A stretch of DNA of 64,000 nt from Actimicrobium sp034313845. GTDB taxonomy: Bacteria; Pseudomonadota; Gammaproteobacteria; Burkholderiales; Burkholderiaceae_D. This document shows, one piece after another, positions 40,641-50,276 of this stretch. The stretch lies in NCBI RefSeq assembly GCF_034313845.1, contig NZ_JAVIWN010000001.1; one strand, given 5' to 3'. The stretch's first letter is position 1. Every line of letters begins with the position of its first letter. The translations under genes were made by a program, and so were the position numbers. The notes under the pieces are model-generated. The model was not told the DNA's origin, ran no database searches, and worked only from the letters and a program-made list of their open reading frames with translations.

Positions 40641-40918
40641 ATTCAGCAGCCTGGTGGTACGAAAGGGTGGATCGCACGGCGGGTCTGCCCTTTTTTATTT
40701 GGGCGAAACTATCCCTGCAGGAAAGCGATGGTTATAAAAAATGGGGTACTAAAAGGAACTGCTGTAACGGCTTGACGGCAGAAATACATGCGTGCATTCT
40801 TCAACACGGCAATGACCAAGCTCTTCTAGGTTCTCGCTTCGGATCGACTATCTGGCAATGCTGTTGTCGGCGATCGCTCTCCTGGGTTTTCATCGCTGCA
40901 CACCGTGGATAACACCTG

Positions 40919-43636
40919 ATGGCGCCATTTTCTTTCGGCTCGGATTCCTTGTTCAACATCGCGGCCGAATCGGTTGGTCTGATTGTCATGGTGTGGGAAC
41001 TGCAGCAGGACAGGATTCATTACAGTGATCAGTGGTCGGTGCTCACGGGGTGTAGCAGTCCAGAGGGCAGTCTGACGGCAACCGAGTTGCGGGCAATGAT
41101 GCATCCGGATGATCTGGCAGATCTTGACAAGACGATCGTGCTCTGCCTCAAAGGCGTGAGTCAATTTTATGATGCCGAAGTACGGGTGCGTGGTGCCAGC
41201 GGCCAGTGGGTCTGGCTGGCAGCGCGCGGTCGCGTACTCGAGCGCGATGCAGCGCAACGGGCCCTGCGCATGGTCGCCTCCTTCATGGATGTGAGTCATC
41301 GCAAGCATGCCGAACAGGTCCTGTCCGAGAGCGAGCAACGCTACCGTTCCATCTTCACGACCAGCCAGCACGGCATCCTGCTGGCCGAACTGGGCGGCAA
41401 TATCTTGTCTGCCAATCCGGCGGCGTGCCAGATTACCGGTTATACCGAAGCGGAGCTGATGCAGATTGGCCGCGCAGATCTACTGGACCCCACGGACCTG
41501 CGGGTGAAGGCGCTACTGGAACAACGCGCACGTACTGGCAGCTGTCACGGTCATGTCAGGATGATTCGCAAGGATCGGGTGCCCATCGAAGTGGCGTTCT
41601 CGTCTGCGATCTTTGTCAATCATGCCGGCGGTCTGAGCGCCAACGTGGTTTTGCAGGATGTCACCGAGGCGTGCCTAACTGAACGCAAGTTGCAGCGACT
41701 GACCAGCCTGTATGACGCGCGCAGTCGCTGCAATCACGCCATTATCGAAAGCACGACGCCGCAGAGGCTGTTCGCCGCCGTGTGCAAGATCGTGGTCGAG
41801 TGTGCCGAATTTGGTTTGGCCTGGATCGCCCTAATCGATCCGCTGACACGGCGTCTCGAGCCAGCCTGCGCGGAAGGAGTGGAGCGTGCCTATATCGAGC
41901 ATACGTCGATTAGCGTCAACCCCGACATTCCTGCCGGATGTGGTCCGCTGGGCCGGGCGATCCGGCAAAACAGCAACGTCATCAGCAATGACTTTCTCAA
42001 TGATCCATCCGCATTGCCATGGCGCGAACTGGCCATCTCCCATGCTTTCCACGCGGCCGCCGTCTTCCCGCTGCAACAAGGCAATGCGACTATCGGTGCG
42101 CTGGTGCTGTATGCGTCCGAGAAGGATTATTTCGATGCGCAACTCGTCGACCTGCTGGCAGAAATTGCCCGCGATATTTCGTTCGGCCTCGACAACATGC
42201 AACGCGATATTGCGCTGTCGAGCAGCGAGGCACGTTTTCGCACGCTATGGGAGACCAGCACCGATGCGATTCTGATGATGACGCACGCATCGGTGATTCG
42301 CTACGCTAATCCTGCCTTGCAGGACTTGTTTGGCTACGCGCCGGAGCACGTCGTTGGTCAGCATCTGAGCATGCTGCAACCGGCTCGCCTGCATGCAGCG
42401 CACGACAAAGGCGTGCAGCGCTATTTACAAACCCGGCACCAGCACCTCAATTGGCGCGCGGCCAACGTGGTCGGATTGCATGCTGACGGCCACGAATTCC
42501 CGCTCGAAATTGCTTTCAGCGAAGCCTGCATCGACGGCGAACAATTGTTCATCGGCTTCCTGCGCGACATCACCGAGCGCGAGCGTAATCACGATCTGAT
42601 CACGCGCCAGAACAGAATCCTGAAACTGATTTCCGGCGGTGCCGAGCTGGAAGTGACGCTGGCAGCCATCATGCAACTGCTTGAAGAGTTGCTCGATGAC
42701 GTCTTGTGCACGATCGAGGAACTGCATGACGAGGACGATAGCCAGACCTGGCATGTCAGGTCGGCCGTACCGGAAAGCTTCAGCCGCACCATGCTGCGTC
42801 AGGCGGCCAGTGCGAACGCGGCCCCGCAGTCCGGCTGGCAATTACCGTTGATCGTGACGGACCTGGAGCACGATCCAGCCTACGCGGATTGCCTCGCGAT
42901 CGCCCGCGAACAAGGCGTACGGGCCTGCAGTTTCTGGCCGATTCCCGGTCGCCAGGCGGATCCGTTGGCTACGCTGACGCTCTACTACCGGCATGCGCGC
43001 GGTCCCTCGGAGCTGGAACGCTCGCTGTTGCCACCGGTTCTGGACCTGATCGGGTTGGCGATTGAAAACAAACGCTCCGATGAGCGAATCCGCTATCTCG
43101 CGCATCACGACGATCTGACCGGTCTGCCCAACCGGGCGCGCTTCATGCAGGAGCTCGAACTGGCTTTGGCACGGGCGGCGCGTAGCGGGCACCAGGTCGG
43201 GTTGTTGTTTCTGGATCTGGATCGCTTCAAGGACATCAACGATGAAATGGGGCACCAGATCGGCGATGCGGTTCTGTGCGAAGTGGCCAACCGGCTGCGT
43301 GCGAATGTGCGCGAAGTCGATATGGTGGCGCGGCTGGGGGGCGACGAATTTGTCGTGATGGCCGAGGATTTTGATGATGGCCTGGTACTTGCCGGTATCG
43401 CTCTCAAACTGATCGAGAAAATCAGCCAGCCAATCCACATCGAGCATCATGATTGCTGCATGACTGCCAGCATCGGCATCAGCACTTACCCGAAGGATGG
43501 CGACGATATCCATGCGCTGATCCGCAGTGCCGATGTGGCGATGTACCGTGTCAAGGAGCAGGGGCGCAACAGCCATCAGTTCTTTGATGGCCGTAGCAAG
43601 GGTATCGAAGCGGTCCTGTCAGGCGGCGGCGGGTGA
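40919..43636 (+). CDS. multi-sensor diguanylate cyclase (PAS-PAS-GAF-PAS-GAF-GGDEF)
   Basis: A 905-residue cytoplasmic c-di-GMP synthase with no membrane segments. Domains in order: PAS about 10-130 (MHPDDLADLDKTIVL), PAS about 135-260 (SEQRYRSIFTTSQHGILLAE), GAF about 280-415, PAS about 420-545 (SEARFRTLWETSTDAILMMT), a second GAF-like region about 565-710, and GGDEF about 725-890. The active site is an intact GGDEF (ARLGGDEFVVM), preceded by an RxxD inhibitory site (REVD) at the proper five-residue spacing, so it should make c-di-GMP with product inhibition. No EAL domain. The start at 40919 has no clear ribosome site. Confidence 0.9.
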   Translation: MAPFSFGSDSLFNIAAESVGLIVMVWELQQDRIHYSDQWSVLTGCSSPEGSLTATELRAMMHPDDLADLDKTIVLCLKGVSQFYDAEVRVRGASGQWVWLAARGRVLERDAAQRALRMVASFMDVSHRKHAEQVLSESEQRYRSIFTTSQHGILLAELGGNILSANPAACQITGYTEAELMQIGRADLLDPTDLRVKALLEQRARTGSCHGHVRMIRKDRVPIEVAFSSAIFVNHAGGLSANVVLQDVTEACLTERKLQRLTSLYDARSRCNHAIIESTTPQRLFAAVCKIVVECAEFGLAWIALIDPLTRRLEPACAEGVERAYIEHTSISVNPDIPAGCGPLGRAIRQNSNVISNDFLNDPSALPWRELAISHAFHAAAVFPLQQGNATIGALVLYASEKDYFDAQLVDLLAEIARDISFGLDNMQRDIALSSSEARFRTLWETSTDAILMMTHASVIRYANPALQDLFGYAPEHVVGQHLSMLQPARLHAAHDKGVQRYLQTRHQHLNWRAANVVGLHADGHEFPLEIAFSEACIDGEQLFIGFLRDITERERNHDLITRQNRILKLISGGAELEVTLAAIMQLLEELLDDVLCTIEELHDEDDSQTWHVRSAVPESFSRTMLRQAASANAAPQSGWQLPLIVTDLEHDPAYADCLAIAREQGVRACSFWPIPGRQADPLATLTLYYRHARGPSELERSLLPPVLDLIGLAIENKRSDERIRYLAHHDDLTGLPNRARFMQELELALARAARSGHQVGLLFLDLDRFKDINDEMGHQIGDAVLCEVANRLRANVREVDMVARLGGDEFVVMAEDFDDGLVLAGIALKLIEKISQPIHIEHHDCCMTASIGISTYPKDGDDIHALIRSADVAMYRVKEQGRNSHQFFDGRSKGIEAVLSGGGG

Positions 43637-44463
43637 CACAAAAAAGCGCTCGCTCATTTCTTCCAGTCCGACCGAGCCTAGCACCTCCTGCAGGCGTTCG
43701 GCCGGCCGGCGGCGCGGCAAATCCTTGTAGGTCGCGATGATCAGTTCGTTCTTCATCGAGTGTTCCCAGCCGACCAGTTCGGTCACGCTGACCTGATAGC
43801 CATGGGCTTCGAGTTGCAGGCAGCGCAGTACGTTGGTGAGCTGGCTACCAAATTCACGCGTGTGCAAAGGATGGCGCCACAATTCGGTCAAGGCGCTCTT
43901 GCCGAGTGCCTTGCCTTTCAACCGGTTCAGCACCGAAGCGACTTCGGCCTGGCAGCACGGCACCAGCACCATGTGCCTGGCCTTTTTTTCAGGCCGAAAT
44001 GGATGGCATCGTCGGTCGCGGTATTGCAGGCGTGCAGCGCAGTGACGATGTCAATGTGCTCCGGCAGCAGCGGCGAATCAATCGAGTCGGCCACCGACAG
44101 GTTCAGGAATGACATGCCGGGAAAGTGCAGGCGCCTGGCCAGTTCTTCGGATTTCCTGACTAGCTCATCGCGGGTTTCGATGCCGTAGATATGCGAACCA
44201 TCGGTCAGCGATTTGAAGAACAGGTCGTACAGGATGAAACCGAGATACGACTTGCCGGCACCATGATCGACCAGTCGCACACCGCCTTCGCCGGAGGTTG
44301 CCTGCACGGCTTTCATCAGTGGTTCGATGAATTGATATAAATGATAGACCTGCTTGAGCTTGCGTCGGCTGTCCTGGTTGAGCTTGCCATCGCGGGTGAG
44401 GATGTGCAGTTCCTTGAGCAGTTCGATCGATTGACCGGGGCGGATTTCCGGAATGGTTTCCAT
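43619..44463 (-). CDS. class I SAM-dependent methyltransferase, frameshifted at an A7 run
   Basis: The N-terminal part (from the ATG at 44463, with AAGGAAG 7 nt upstream) includes the SAM-binding GGVRLVDHGAGKSYLGFILY and IYGIETRDELVRKSEELA, and DIVTALHACNTATDDAIHFG. At FGLKK the frame meets seven A (minus strand; 43983-43989) and continues into nonsense ending at 43927. The expected continuation KARHMVLVPCCQAEVASVLN is in the -1 frame and runs intact to a stop at 43619. One extra A, or a -1 slip at AAAAAAA, restores a protein of about 280 residues. The substrate is unknown. The 3' end overlaps that of the convergent cyclase gene by 18 nt. Confidence 0.75.
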
Positions 44464-44582
44464 GGCAGCTTCCTTGTTGAGCGAGGCGGGAGTATAAGCC
44501 GTCGCACAGGCATAATGTGCGCAGTGCGTGCTGTATTTTCCGGCACCGATCCCGACACCGTCCTGAACTGCCACCGTCCCTC

Positions 44583-45797
44583 ATGAACCTCGCTCTCTCA
44601 CCGCCCCGATCGCTTGCCCTGTTTTGCAAAGTCGTCGACAACTTCGGTGACATCGGTATTTGCTGGCGCCTGGCCAGGCAACTGCATCAGGAGCACGGCA
44701 TTGCCGTCACCTTGTGGGTCGACGACCTGACCAGTTTCCGGCGTCTGTGTCCGGCAGTACAAACGGATGTCGATGTGCAGCAGGTCGCCGGTGTGACGGT
44801 GCAGCACTGGCGCGATCAGGACGGCGTGTTCGCCACGTGTGATGTCGCCGAGCTCGTCATCGAATTTTTTGGCTGCGAACTTCCTCCCGGCTATGTCGCT
44901 GCGATGGCGCAGTGCGTGCCGCGTCCGGTCTGGCTGAACCTCGAAGGGCTCAGTGCCGAAGCATGGGTCGAAGGTTGCCACACCTTGCCCTCGCCGCATC
45001 CGCGTCTGCCGATCACCAAGCATTTCTTTTTCCCTGGTTTCACCGCACAAACCGGCGGTCTGCTGCACGAAGCCGGGTTGCAGCAACAGCGTTTGCAATT
45101 TCAAAGTGATCCGGAAATCAGCAGGCATTTCCTGGCGACGCTAGGCGTGACGCCGATGGAAATGGCGGCACTGAAGGTCTCGCTATTTTGCTATCCGCAT
45201 GCACCGCTGGCAGCGCTGTTCGAGAGCTGGCAGCAGCACGGTGCAGCCATCACCTGTCTGGTTCCCGAAGGCGTGGCGGTCGATGCGGTGGAAGCATTTC
45301 TCGGCGAGCGGGCGATGCCGGGTGCGGTCCGCACGCGCGGTTCGTTGACAGTGCGGGTACTGCCGTTTGTGGCGCAACCGGACTATGACAAATTGCTGTG
45401 GGCCTGCGACCTCAATGTCGTGCGCGGTGAGGATTCGTTCGTGCGGGCCCAGTGGGCCGGCCGGGCCTTTGTCTGGCATATCTATCCGCAGGACGAGAAT
45501 CTGCACCACGTCAAACTACGCGCATTTTTGCAGCGTTATGCGCCGGCAAGCACTAGCCTGATCGCCGCCTCATTGCGCTGGAACGACGCCGCGCACGAAG
45601 ACGCGCACATCGCACAAGACTGGCCGGTGCTGTGGCAGCGATTGTTTGCAGACCTGCCAGCAATTGCTCGGGCTGCGACGGATTGGCAGCAGGAAATGCA
45701 ACTGCACGGTGATTTGGCAACCAATTTGCTGAAGTTTGCCGTCGCTGTTCGGTCTGCCGCCGAAGAAAACAAGGTACAATCCGCGGTCGCCCGATAG
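44583..45797 (+). CDS. earP: EarP, EF-P arginine-32 rhamnosyltransferase
   Basis: Inverting glycosyltransferase that puts rhamnose from dTDP-rhamnose on Arg32 of EF-P. 404 residues. The N-terminal block is LALFCKVVDNFGDIGICWRL, and the conserved C-terminal nucleotide-sugar motif is VVRGEDSFVRAQWAGRAFVW followed by HIYPQ. It lies 90 bases upstream of efp on the same strand, the usual arrangement, and the efp product has the matching Arg. A divergent 119-base gap separates it from the methyltransferase. Confidence 0.95.
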   Translation: MNLALSPPRSLALFCKVVDNFGDIGICWRLARQLHQEHGIAVTLWVDDLTSFRRLCPAVQTDVDVQQVAGVTVQHWRDQDGVFATCDVAELVIEFFGCELPPGYVAAMAQCVPRPVWLNLEGLSAEAWVEGCHTLPSPHPRLPITKHFFFPGFTAQTGGLLHEAGLQQQRLQFQSDPEISRHFLATLGVTPMEMAALKVSLFCYPHAPLAALFESWQQHGAAITCLVPEGVAVDAVEAFLGERAMPGAVRTRGSLTVRVLPFVAQPDYDKLLWACDLNVVRGEDSFVRAQWAGRAFVWHIYPQDENLHHVKLRAFLQRYAPASTSLIAASLRWNDAAHEDAHIAQDWPVLWQRLFADLPAIARAATDWQQEMQLHGDLATNLLKFAVAVRSAAEENKVQSAVAR

Positions 45798-45887
45798 CGT
45801 TTTTTTCGATGAATCGTGAGCCTGCGGCACCGGTGTCCCTGTGGCGCCTGATGATTTTCATACAACTTAATTTTTACGACCATCTCT

Positions 45888-46463
45888 ATGAAACCTGCAA
45901 AAGAAATTCGTGTTGGCAACATCATCATGGTGGATAGCAAGCCTTTCATCGTGCTTCGCTCTGATGTCAACGGGTCGAGCCGTACCGGCTTCACCTACAA
46001 ATGGAAAACCAAGAATCTGCTGACCGGCGCGCCGATGGAAAACGTTTTCCGCGGTGACGACAAGTTTGAAGTCGTTGTCCTCGACAAGAAGCCAGTCACC
46101 TTTTCGTACTTCGCTGATCCGTTGTTCGTCTTCATGGACGAGGAATACAACCAGTATGAAATCGAAGAAGAGAACCTGGGCGATGCATTGCACTACCTGA
46201 AAGACGGCATGGAATGCGAAGCGGTCTTTTACGAAGGCAAGGCGATTTCGGTTGAATTGCCGATCACCATCGCACGCCAGATCATTTACGCCGAGCCAGC
46301 CGTCAAGGGCAACACATCAGGCAACGTCCTGAAAGAAGCCCGTCTGGAAAACGTCATCGAAGCCAATCAGCATACGATTCAGGTACCGCTGTTTGTCAGC
46401 CAGGATGATGTAATCGAGCTCGACACACGGACCAACGAGTACAAGAAAATCGTACGCAACTAA
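45888..46463 (+). CDS. efp: elongation factor P (arginine-type)
   Basis: A 191-residue factor that rescues ribosomes at polyproline stretches. The N-terminal loop reads VNGSSRTGF with Arg at position 32, the residue rhamnosylated by EarP, instead of the lysine used in E. coli. The S1-like domains continue through KNLLTGAPMENVFRGDDKFE and end IELDTRTNEYKKIVRN. Tandem 15-bp repeats begin in the stop codon, and a terminator follows. Confidence 0.97.
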   Translation: MKPAKEIRVGNIIMVDSKPFIVLRSDVNGSSRTGFTYKWKTKNLLTGAPMENVFRGDDKFEVVVLDKKPVTFSYFADPLFVFMDEEYNQYEIEEENLGDALHYLKDGMECEAVFYEGKAISVELPITIARQIIYAEPAVKGNTSGNVLKEARLENVIEANQHTIQVPLFVSQDDVIELDTRTNEYKKIVRN

Positions 46464-46537
46464 GTTGTAGTCGACTGAGTTGTAGTCGACCAAGTTGTAG
46501 TCAGCTAAGTTGTAGTCAACCAAGTTGTAATCAGCTT
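46463..46537 (+). repeat. five tandem 15-bp repeats after efp
   Basis: Five head-to-tail units of the type AGTTGTAGTCGACTG at 46463-46477, 46478-46492, 46493-46507, 46508-46522 and 46523-46537. The first nine or ten bases are constant (AGTTGTAGTC, with AATC in the last), and the last five vary (GACTG, GACCA, AGCTA, AACCA, AGCTT). The first unit begins with the last base of the efp stop codon. It lies in the 3' untranslated part between the stop and the terminator. Confidence 0.9.
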
Positions 46538-46550
46538 GCACGCAAAAAAA

Positions 46551-46579
46551 ACGCTGCCCTCCCGGCAGCGTTTTTTTTT
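46551..46579 (+). terminator. rho-independent terminator of efp
   Basis: Hairpin ACGCTGCC-ctccc-GGCAGCGT (46551-46571), flanked by eight A on the left and nine T on the right, so it can work in both directions. It would also stop the leftward Rrf2 regulator gene. Confidence 0.9.
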
Positions 46580-46664
46580 GCGCGTTTTCTTGACGGGCAT
46601 CACCAATGCAATCGGCAGGGGCGATGTCAAAAAAACCAGCAGAGCAACATCCTGCCGACAGCAA

Positions 46665-47111
46665 TTACTGAGACAGAAAACTCCGATGCATCCGGACGAT
46701 CTGTTCACCGGTCTGGCCTGCGCAAAGGTCGTGCAGCGTGTAGGTATTCATGGTGCTGTAAAACGCCTGCAAGCCGGCCTTCAGCGCATCGCGCAAGATG
46801 CAATCATTGCGCAGGTGGCAAGCCAGTCCTTCGCAATCAATCAGTTCGTCATTGCCTTCCAGTTCGAGCAGGATCACGCCAACCTGCAGCGTCATCGTAT
46901 CGGCCGCCAGGCGCAGGCCGCCGTTGCGTCCGCGGGTGGCATCGACCCAGCCGGTGCGCGCGAGGTGACCAGCCACCTTGATCAGATGATTGATCGGAAT
47001 CGCGAATTGCCCGGCGATTTCGGCTACCGTCACCGGGCTTTCCCGCGTGCCGCTGCGGGCGAGATAGATCAGGACGCGCAGTCCGATATCCGAGTAACGG
47101 GTCAGACGCAT
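46665..47111 (-). CDS. Rrf2-family regulator, NsrR-like
   Basis: A 148-residue transcription factor. The N-terminal winged helix is MRLTRYSDIGLRVLIYLARS and VTVAEIAGQFAIPINHLIKV. Three cysteines, in LIDCEGLACHLRNDCIL, are spaced as in the iron-sulfur-binding loop of NsrR, so it probably carries an Fe-S cluster and senses nitric oxide or redox state. The gene is 60 bases beyond the czcA stop on the same strand. No NO-detoxification gene is adjacent, so the target is uncertain. Confidence 0.85.
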   Translation of the reverse strand: MRLTRYSDIGLRVLIYLARSGTRESPVTVAEIAGQFAIPINHLIKVAGHLARTGWVDATRGRNGGLRLAADTMTLQVGVILLELEGNDELIDCEGLACHLRNDCILRDALKAGLQAFYSTMNTYTLHDLCAGQTGEQIVRMHRSFLSQ

Positions 47112-47171
47112 GACAGACCACCGGTAAATGGAGCTGCCTGCTTGCTATTAACGCTGCTTATTAATGACATA

Positions 47172-50100
47172 TCAAACTTCTTTCTTGGCTTGTTGGCCTT
47201 GTTTATTGGAAAACCATGCGTACGCCAGCGGCAAGAGCAACAGCGTGAAGAACGTCGCCGACACAATGCCGCCGACAATGACCACTGCAAACGGCCGCTG
47301 GGTTTCGGAGCCGATGCCGTGCGACAGGGCTGCCGGTAGCAGACCTAGTCCAGCCATCAGCGCCGTCATCAGGATCGGTCGCAAGCGCGAGACCGCACCT
47401 TCGATCGAACTGGTCAGTCCGTTCTGGCCAGCCTGTCCGTTCTCGATAATCTGCTCGACCATGATCACGCCGTTCTGTACCGAGATGCCGGCCACGGCAA
47501 TGAAGCCGACCGCTGCCGAGACTGAAAAATGCAATCCTGCCAGGGCCAGTCCGAGGATGCCGCCGATCAGTGCAAACGGCACGATGGCCAGTACCAGCAA
47601 GGCTTTTGGTACCGACTTGAACGCCCAGAACAGCAATGAAAAAATCAGCAGGCCGGTGATCGGTACGATCACTTCGAGCCGCTTGACAGCACGTTGCTGG
47701 TTCTCGAACTGGCCGCCCCAGCTGATTTGATAACCGGGGGGCAAGTGCACCTGGTCGGCGACTTTCTGCTGCGCTTCGGCGACGAAGCTGCCCTGATCGC
47801 GTCCCAGCAAGTTGGCTTTGACCGAGGCATTGCGTTCGCCGGCTTCACGGCTGATACGCGCCGGTCCCTGACGGATATCGATACGCGCCAGATCACCGAG
47901 CGCCACGGTACCGGTTGCACCCGGCAAGCTGATCTGCAGTGCAGCGATATCGTCGACAGAATTGCGCGCGTTCTCCTGCAAGCGGATCACGATATCGAAG
48001 CGGCGATCGCCTTCGAAATAGACATTGACGGCATTGCCCGCCAGCGCGGTCTGGATCGCCGTATTGACATCGGCGACATTAATGCCGAGCCGGGCCATGC
48101 GTTCGCGGTCCATCACGATATCGAGTTCGCTCTGGCCGCCGATCTTGACCGCAGCCACATCGGCCGCACCCTGAATGGTCGACAGGATGGCCGCAATCTG
48201 CTCGCTCTTTTGCGCCAGGATGGCCAGATCCGGACCAAAAATCTTGATCGCTATTTCGCCTTTCACACCAGACAGCGCTTCTTCGACGTTGTCCTGTATG
48301 ACTTGCGAAAAATTGGTCGGCAGACCGGGCAGGTGATGGATTTTTTCGGTCATGTCAGCCACCAGCGCGTCCTTGTCCTTGAAGTTCCAGGTGGCATGCG
48401 GTTTCAGGTCGGCCAGGATTTCCATGTTGTTCGGCCCTTTCGGATCGGTGCCGTCGTCGGGCCGGCCGATGTGCGAGAGCACGTTATTGACTTCCGGATA
48501 GCTCTTCAGGATGGCGCGTACCTGCTGTTCCATGGCGCGGGTTTTTTCCAGCGAACTGGAGTTCGGCAGGCTGATCGTCAGCCAGATATTGCCTTCGTCC
48601 AGCTTGGGCAGAAACTCGCTGCCCAGCATCGGTGCCAGCACCATCGTCAGCACCAGCGCCGCGGCGGCACTACCGAAGACCAGCTTGCGGCGTTGCTGTG
48701 CGCCAGTCAGCATGCGCCGGTACCAGGCCTGTATTGCCGCCATCCAGTTGCTATGCTGTTCGGCCATCGGATGGCGCTGCATGGTCCACGCCAGCAGCGT
48801 CGGCACCAGCGTCATCGTCAGGATGATGGCACCGACCATCGCAAAGCTGATCGTGAAAGCGACCGGCGAAAAGATCTTGCCCTCGACCCGCTGGAACGTA
48901 TAGATTGGGATGAAGGCAAGGATGATGATGGCCTTCGCAAACAGGATCGGATGACCCAGCTGGACCACGGTTTCCTTGAGCGTGCGGGTGCGCCATGCGG
49001 TGGCCGACAGGCCGCTCGCCGGATCATAGGTTTGCAGCGCGAGGCGCACCATCAAGGCTTCGACCAGTACCACCGCGCTGTCGATGATGATGCCGAAATC
49101 GACTGCGCCCAGCGAGATCAGGTTGGCCGGAATGCCGCGTGCATCGAGCATGATGAACGCGCACAGTAGCGACAGCGGGATCACGGTCGCAACGATCAGC
49201 GCGGCGCGCCAGTTGCCGAGAAAGAGCATCAGGATGGCAATCACCAGCCCCGCGCCGACCAGCAGGTTTTCGGCCACGGTCTTGACCGTATGATCGATCA
49301 GCTCGGTGCGGTCGTAGATGGTTTTCAGACGCACGCCCGGTGGCAGCTTGGCGTTGATCGCTGCGATGCGCAGCTTGACGTCGGCCACCACCTTGGCCGC
49401 ATTGCTGCCCTTGGTCATCTGCACGATGCCTTCGACCACGCTGTTGTTATCGTTGTACGCGACCACACCGGAGCGCGGCCGGAAACCGGTGGTGACCGAG
49501 GCCACATCCGACACCAGCACCGTGTTGCCGTTCTTTGCGCTGACCATCACGCGGCCGATGTCATCGAGCCGCGTGAAGATGCCGATACCGCGCACCACCA
49601 GCGCTTCATCGCCACGTCGCACCAGTCCACCGCCGACATTGGCACTGTTGTTGGTCAGTGCCTGACTGACCTGATCGAGCGTGACGTTGTAGCGCTTGAG
49701 CGCGGCCGGGTCGATCTGTACCTGGTATTCCTTGACCGTGCCGCCAAAACTGACCACGTCGGCGACGCCCGGCACGATGCGCAGACCGGGCCGGATTACC
49801 CAGTCCTGCAAGGCGCGCACCGCGTTGGCATCCATGTCGGCCGGGGCATCGACGATGTAGCGATAGATCTCGCCAACCGCCGTGGTCAGTGGGGCGAGGC
49901 TGGGCTGGATACCGGTCGGTAGTGTCACGTTACCGAGCTTCTCCAGCACCTGCTGTCGCGCAAAGTAATCATCGGTGCCATCGGCAAAAGTCAGTGTCAC
50001 CACCGACAGGCCGGTCAATGTCACCGAGCGCAACTGGGTCTGGTGCGGCACGCCGCTCATCTCGCGTTCGATCGGCAACGTGATGGCGCGTTCGACTTCT

Positions 50101-50276
50101 TCCGGAGCCTGTCCGGGAAATTGCGTGACGATCTGCACCTGCACATCCTGCACGTCCGGGAACGCTTCGATCGGCAGATTGGTCAGCGCCCGATAACCGA
50201 ACAGCGTCAGTGCCAGCGTCAGGATCAGCACGAACACGCGCTGCGCCAGAACGAAGTCAACCAGCTTAGCGAGCAT
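47172..50276 (-). CDS. czcA: CzcA-type RND heavy-metal efflux pump
   Basis: A 1034-residue inner-membrane proton/metal antiporter of the HME-RND family. The N-terminus is MLAKLVDFVLAQRVFVLILT, and AFPDVQDVQVQIVTQFPGQA is the usual start of the periplasmic part. The intramembrane motif is VDFGIIIDSAVVLVEA, whose Asp pair fits divalent-cation (Co/Zn/Cd/Ni) pumps rather than Cu/Ag pumps. I use the ATG at 50276, which overlaps the end of czcB by 11 nt. Last gene of the lipoprotein-C-B-A operon. The exact metal cannot be read. Confidence 0.92.
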   Translation of the reverse strand: MLAKLVDFVLAQRVFVLILTLALTLFGYRALTNLPIEAFPDVQDVQVQIVTQFPGQAPEEVERAITLPIEREMSGVPHQTQLRSVTLTGLSVVTLTFADGTDDYFARQQVLEKLGNVTLPTGIQPSLAPLTTAVGEIYRYIVDAPADMDANAVRALQDWVIRPGLRIVPGVADVVSFGGTVKEYQVQIDPAALKRYNVTLDQVSQALTNNSANVGGGLVRRGDEALVVRGIGIFTRLDDIGRVMVSAKNGNTVLVSDVASVTTGFRPRSGVVAYNDNNSVVEGIVQMTKGSNAAKVVADVKLRIAAINAKLPPGVRLKTIYDRTELIDHTVKTVAENLLVGAGLVIAILMLFLGNWRAALIVATVIPLSLLCAFIMLDARGIPANLISLGAVDFGIIIDSAVVLVEALMVRLALQTYDPASGLSATAWRTRTLKETVVQLGHPILFAKAIIILAFIPIYTFQRVEGKIFSPVAFTISFAMVGAIILTMTLVPTLLAWTMQRHPMAEQHSNWMAAIQAWYRRMLTGAQQRRKLVFGSAAAALVLTMVLAPMLGSEFLPKLDEGNIWLTISLPNSSSLEKTRAMEQQVRAILKSYPEVNNVLSHIGRPDDGTDPKGPNNMEILADLKPHATWNFKDKDALVADMTEKIHHLPGLPTNFSQVIQDNVEEALSGVKGEIAIKIFGPDLAILAQKSEQIAAILSTIQGAADVAAVKIGGQSELDIVMDRERMARLGINVADVNTAIQTALAGNAVNVYFEGDRRFDIVIRLQENARNSVDDIAALQISLPGATGTVALGDLARIDIRQGPARISREAGERNASVKANLLGRDQGSFVAEAQQKVADQVHLPPGYQISWGGQFENQQRAVKRLEVIVPITGLLIFSLLFWAFKSVPKALLVLAIVPFALIGGILGLALAGLHFSVSAAVGFIAVAGISVQNGVIMVEQIIENGQAGQNGLTSSIEGAVSRLRPILMTALMAGLGLLPAALSHGIGSETQRPFAVVIVGGIVSATFFTLLLLPLAYAWFSNKQGQQAKKEV

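Noticed and set aside
47694..49169. Very long plus-strand frame of 491 codons
   Set aside because: Antisense to czcA; composition rich in His/Gln/Arg/Asp as expected of the shadow of a GC-rich gene.
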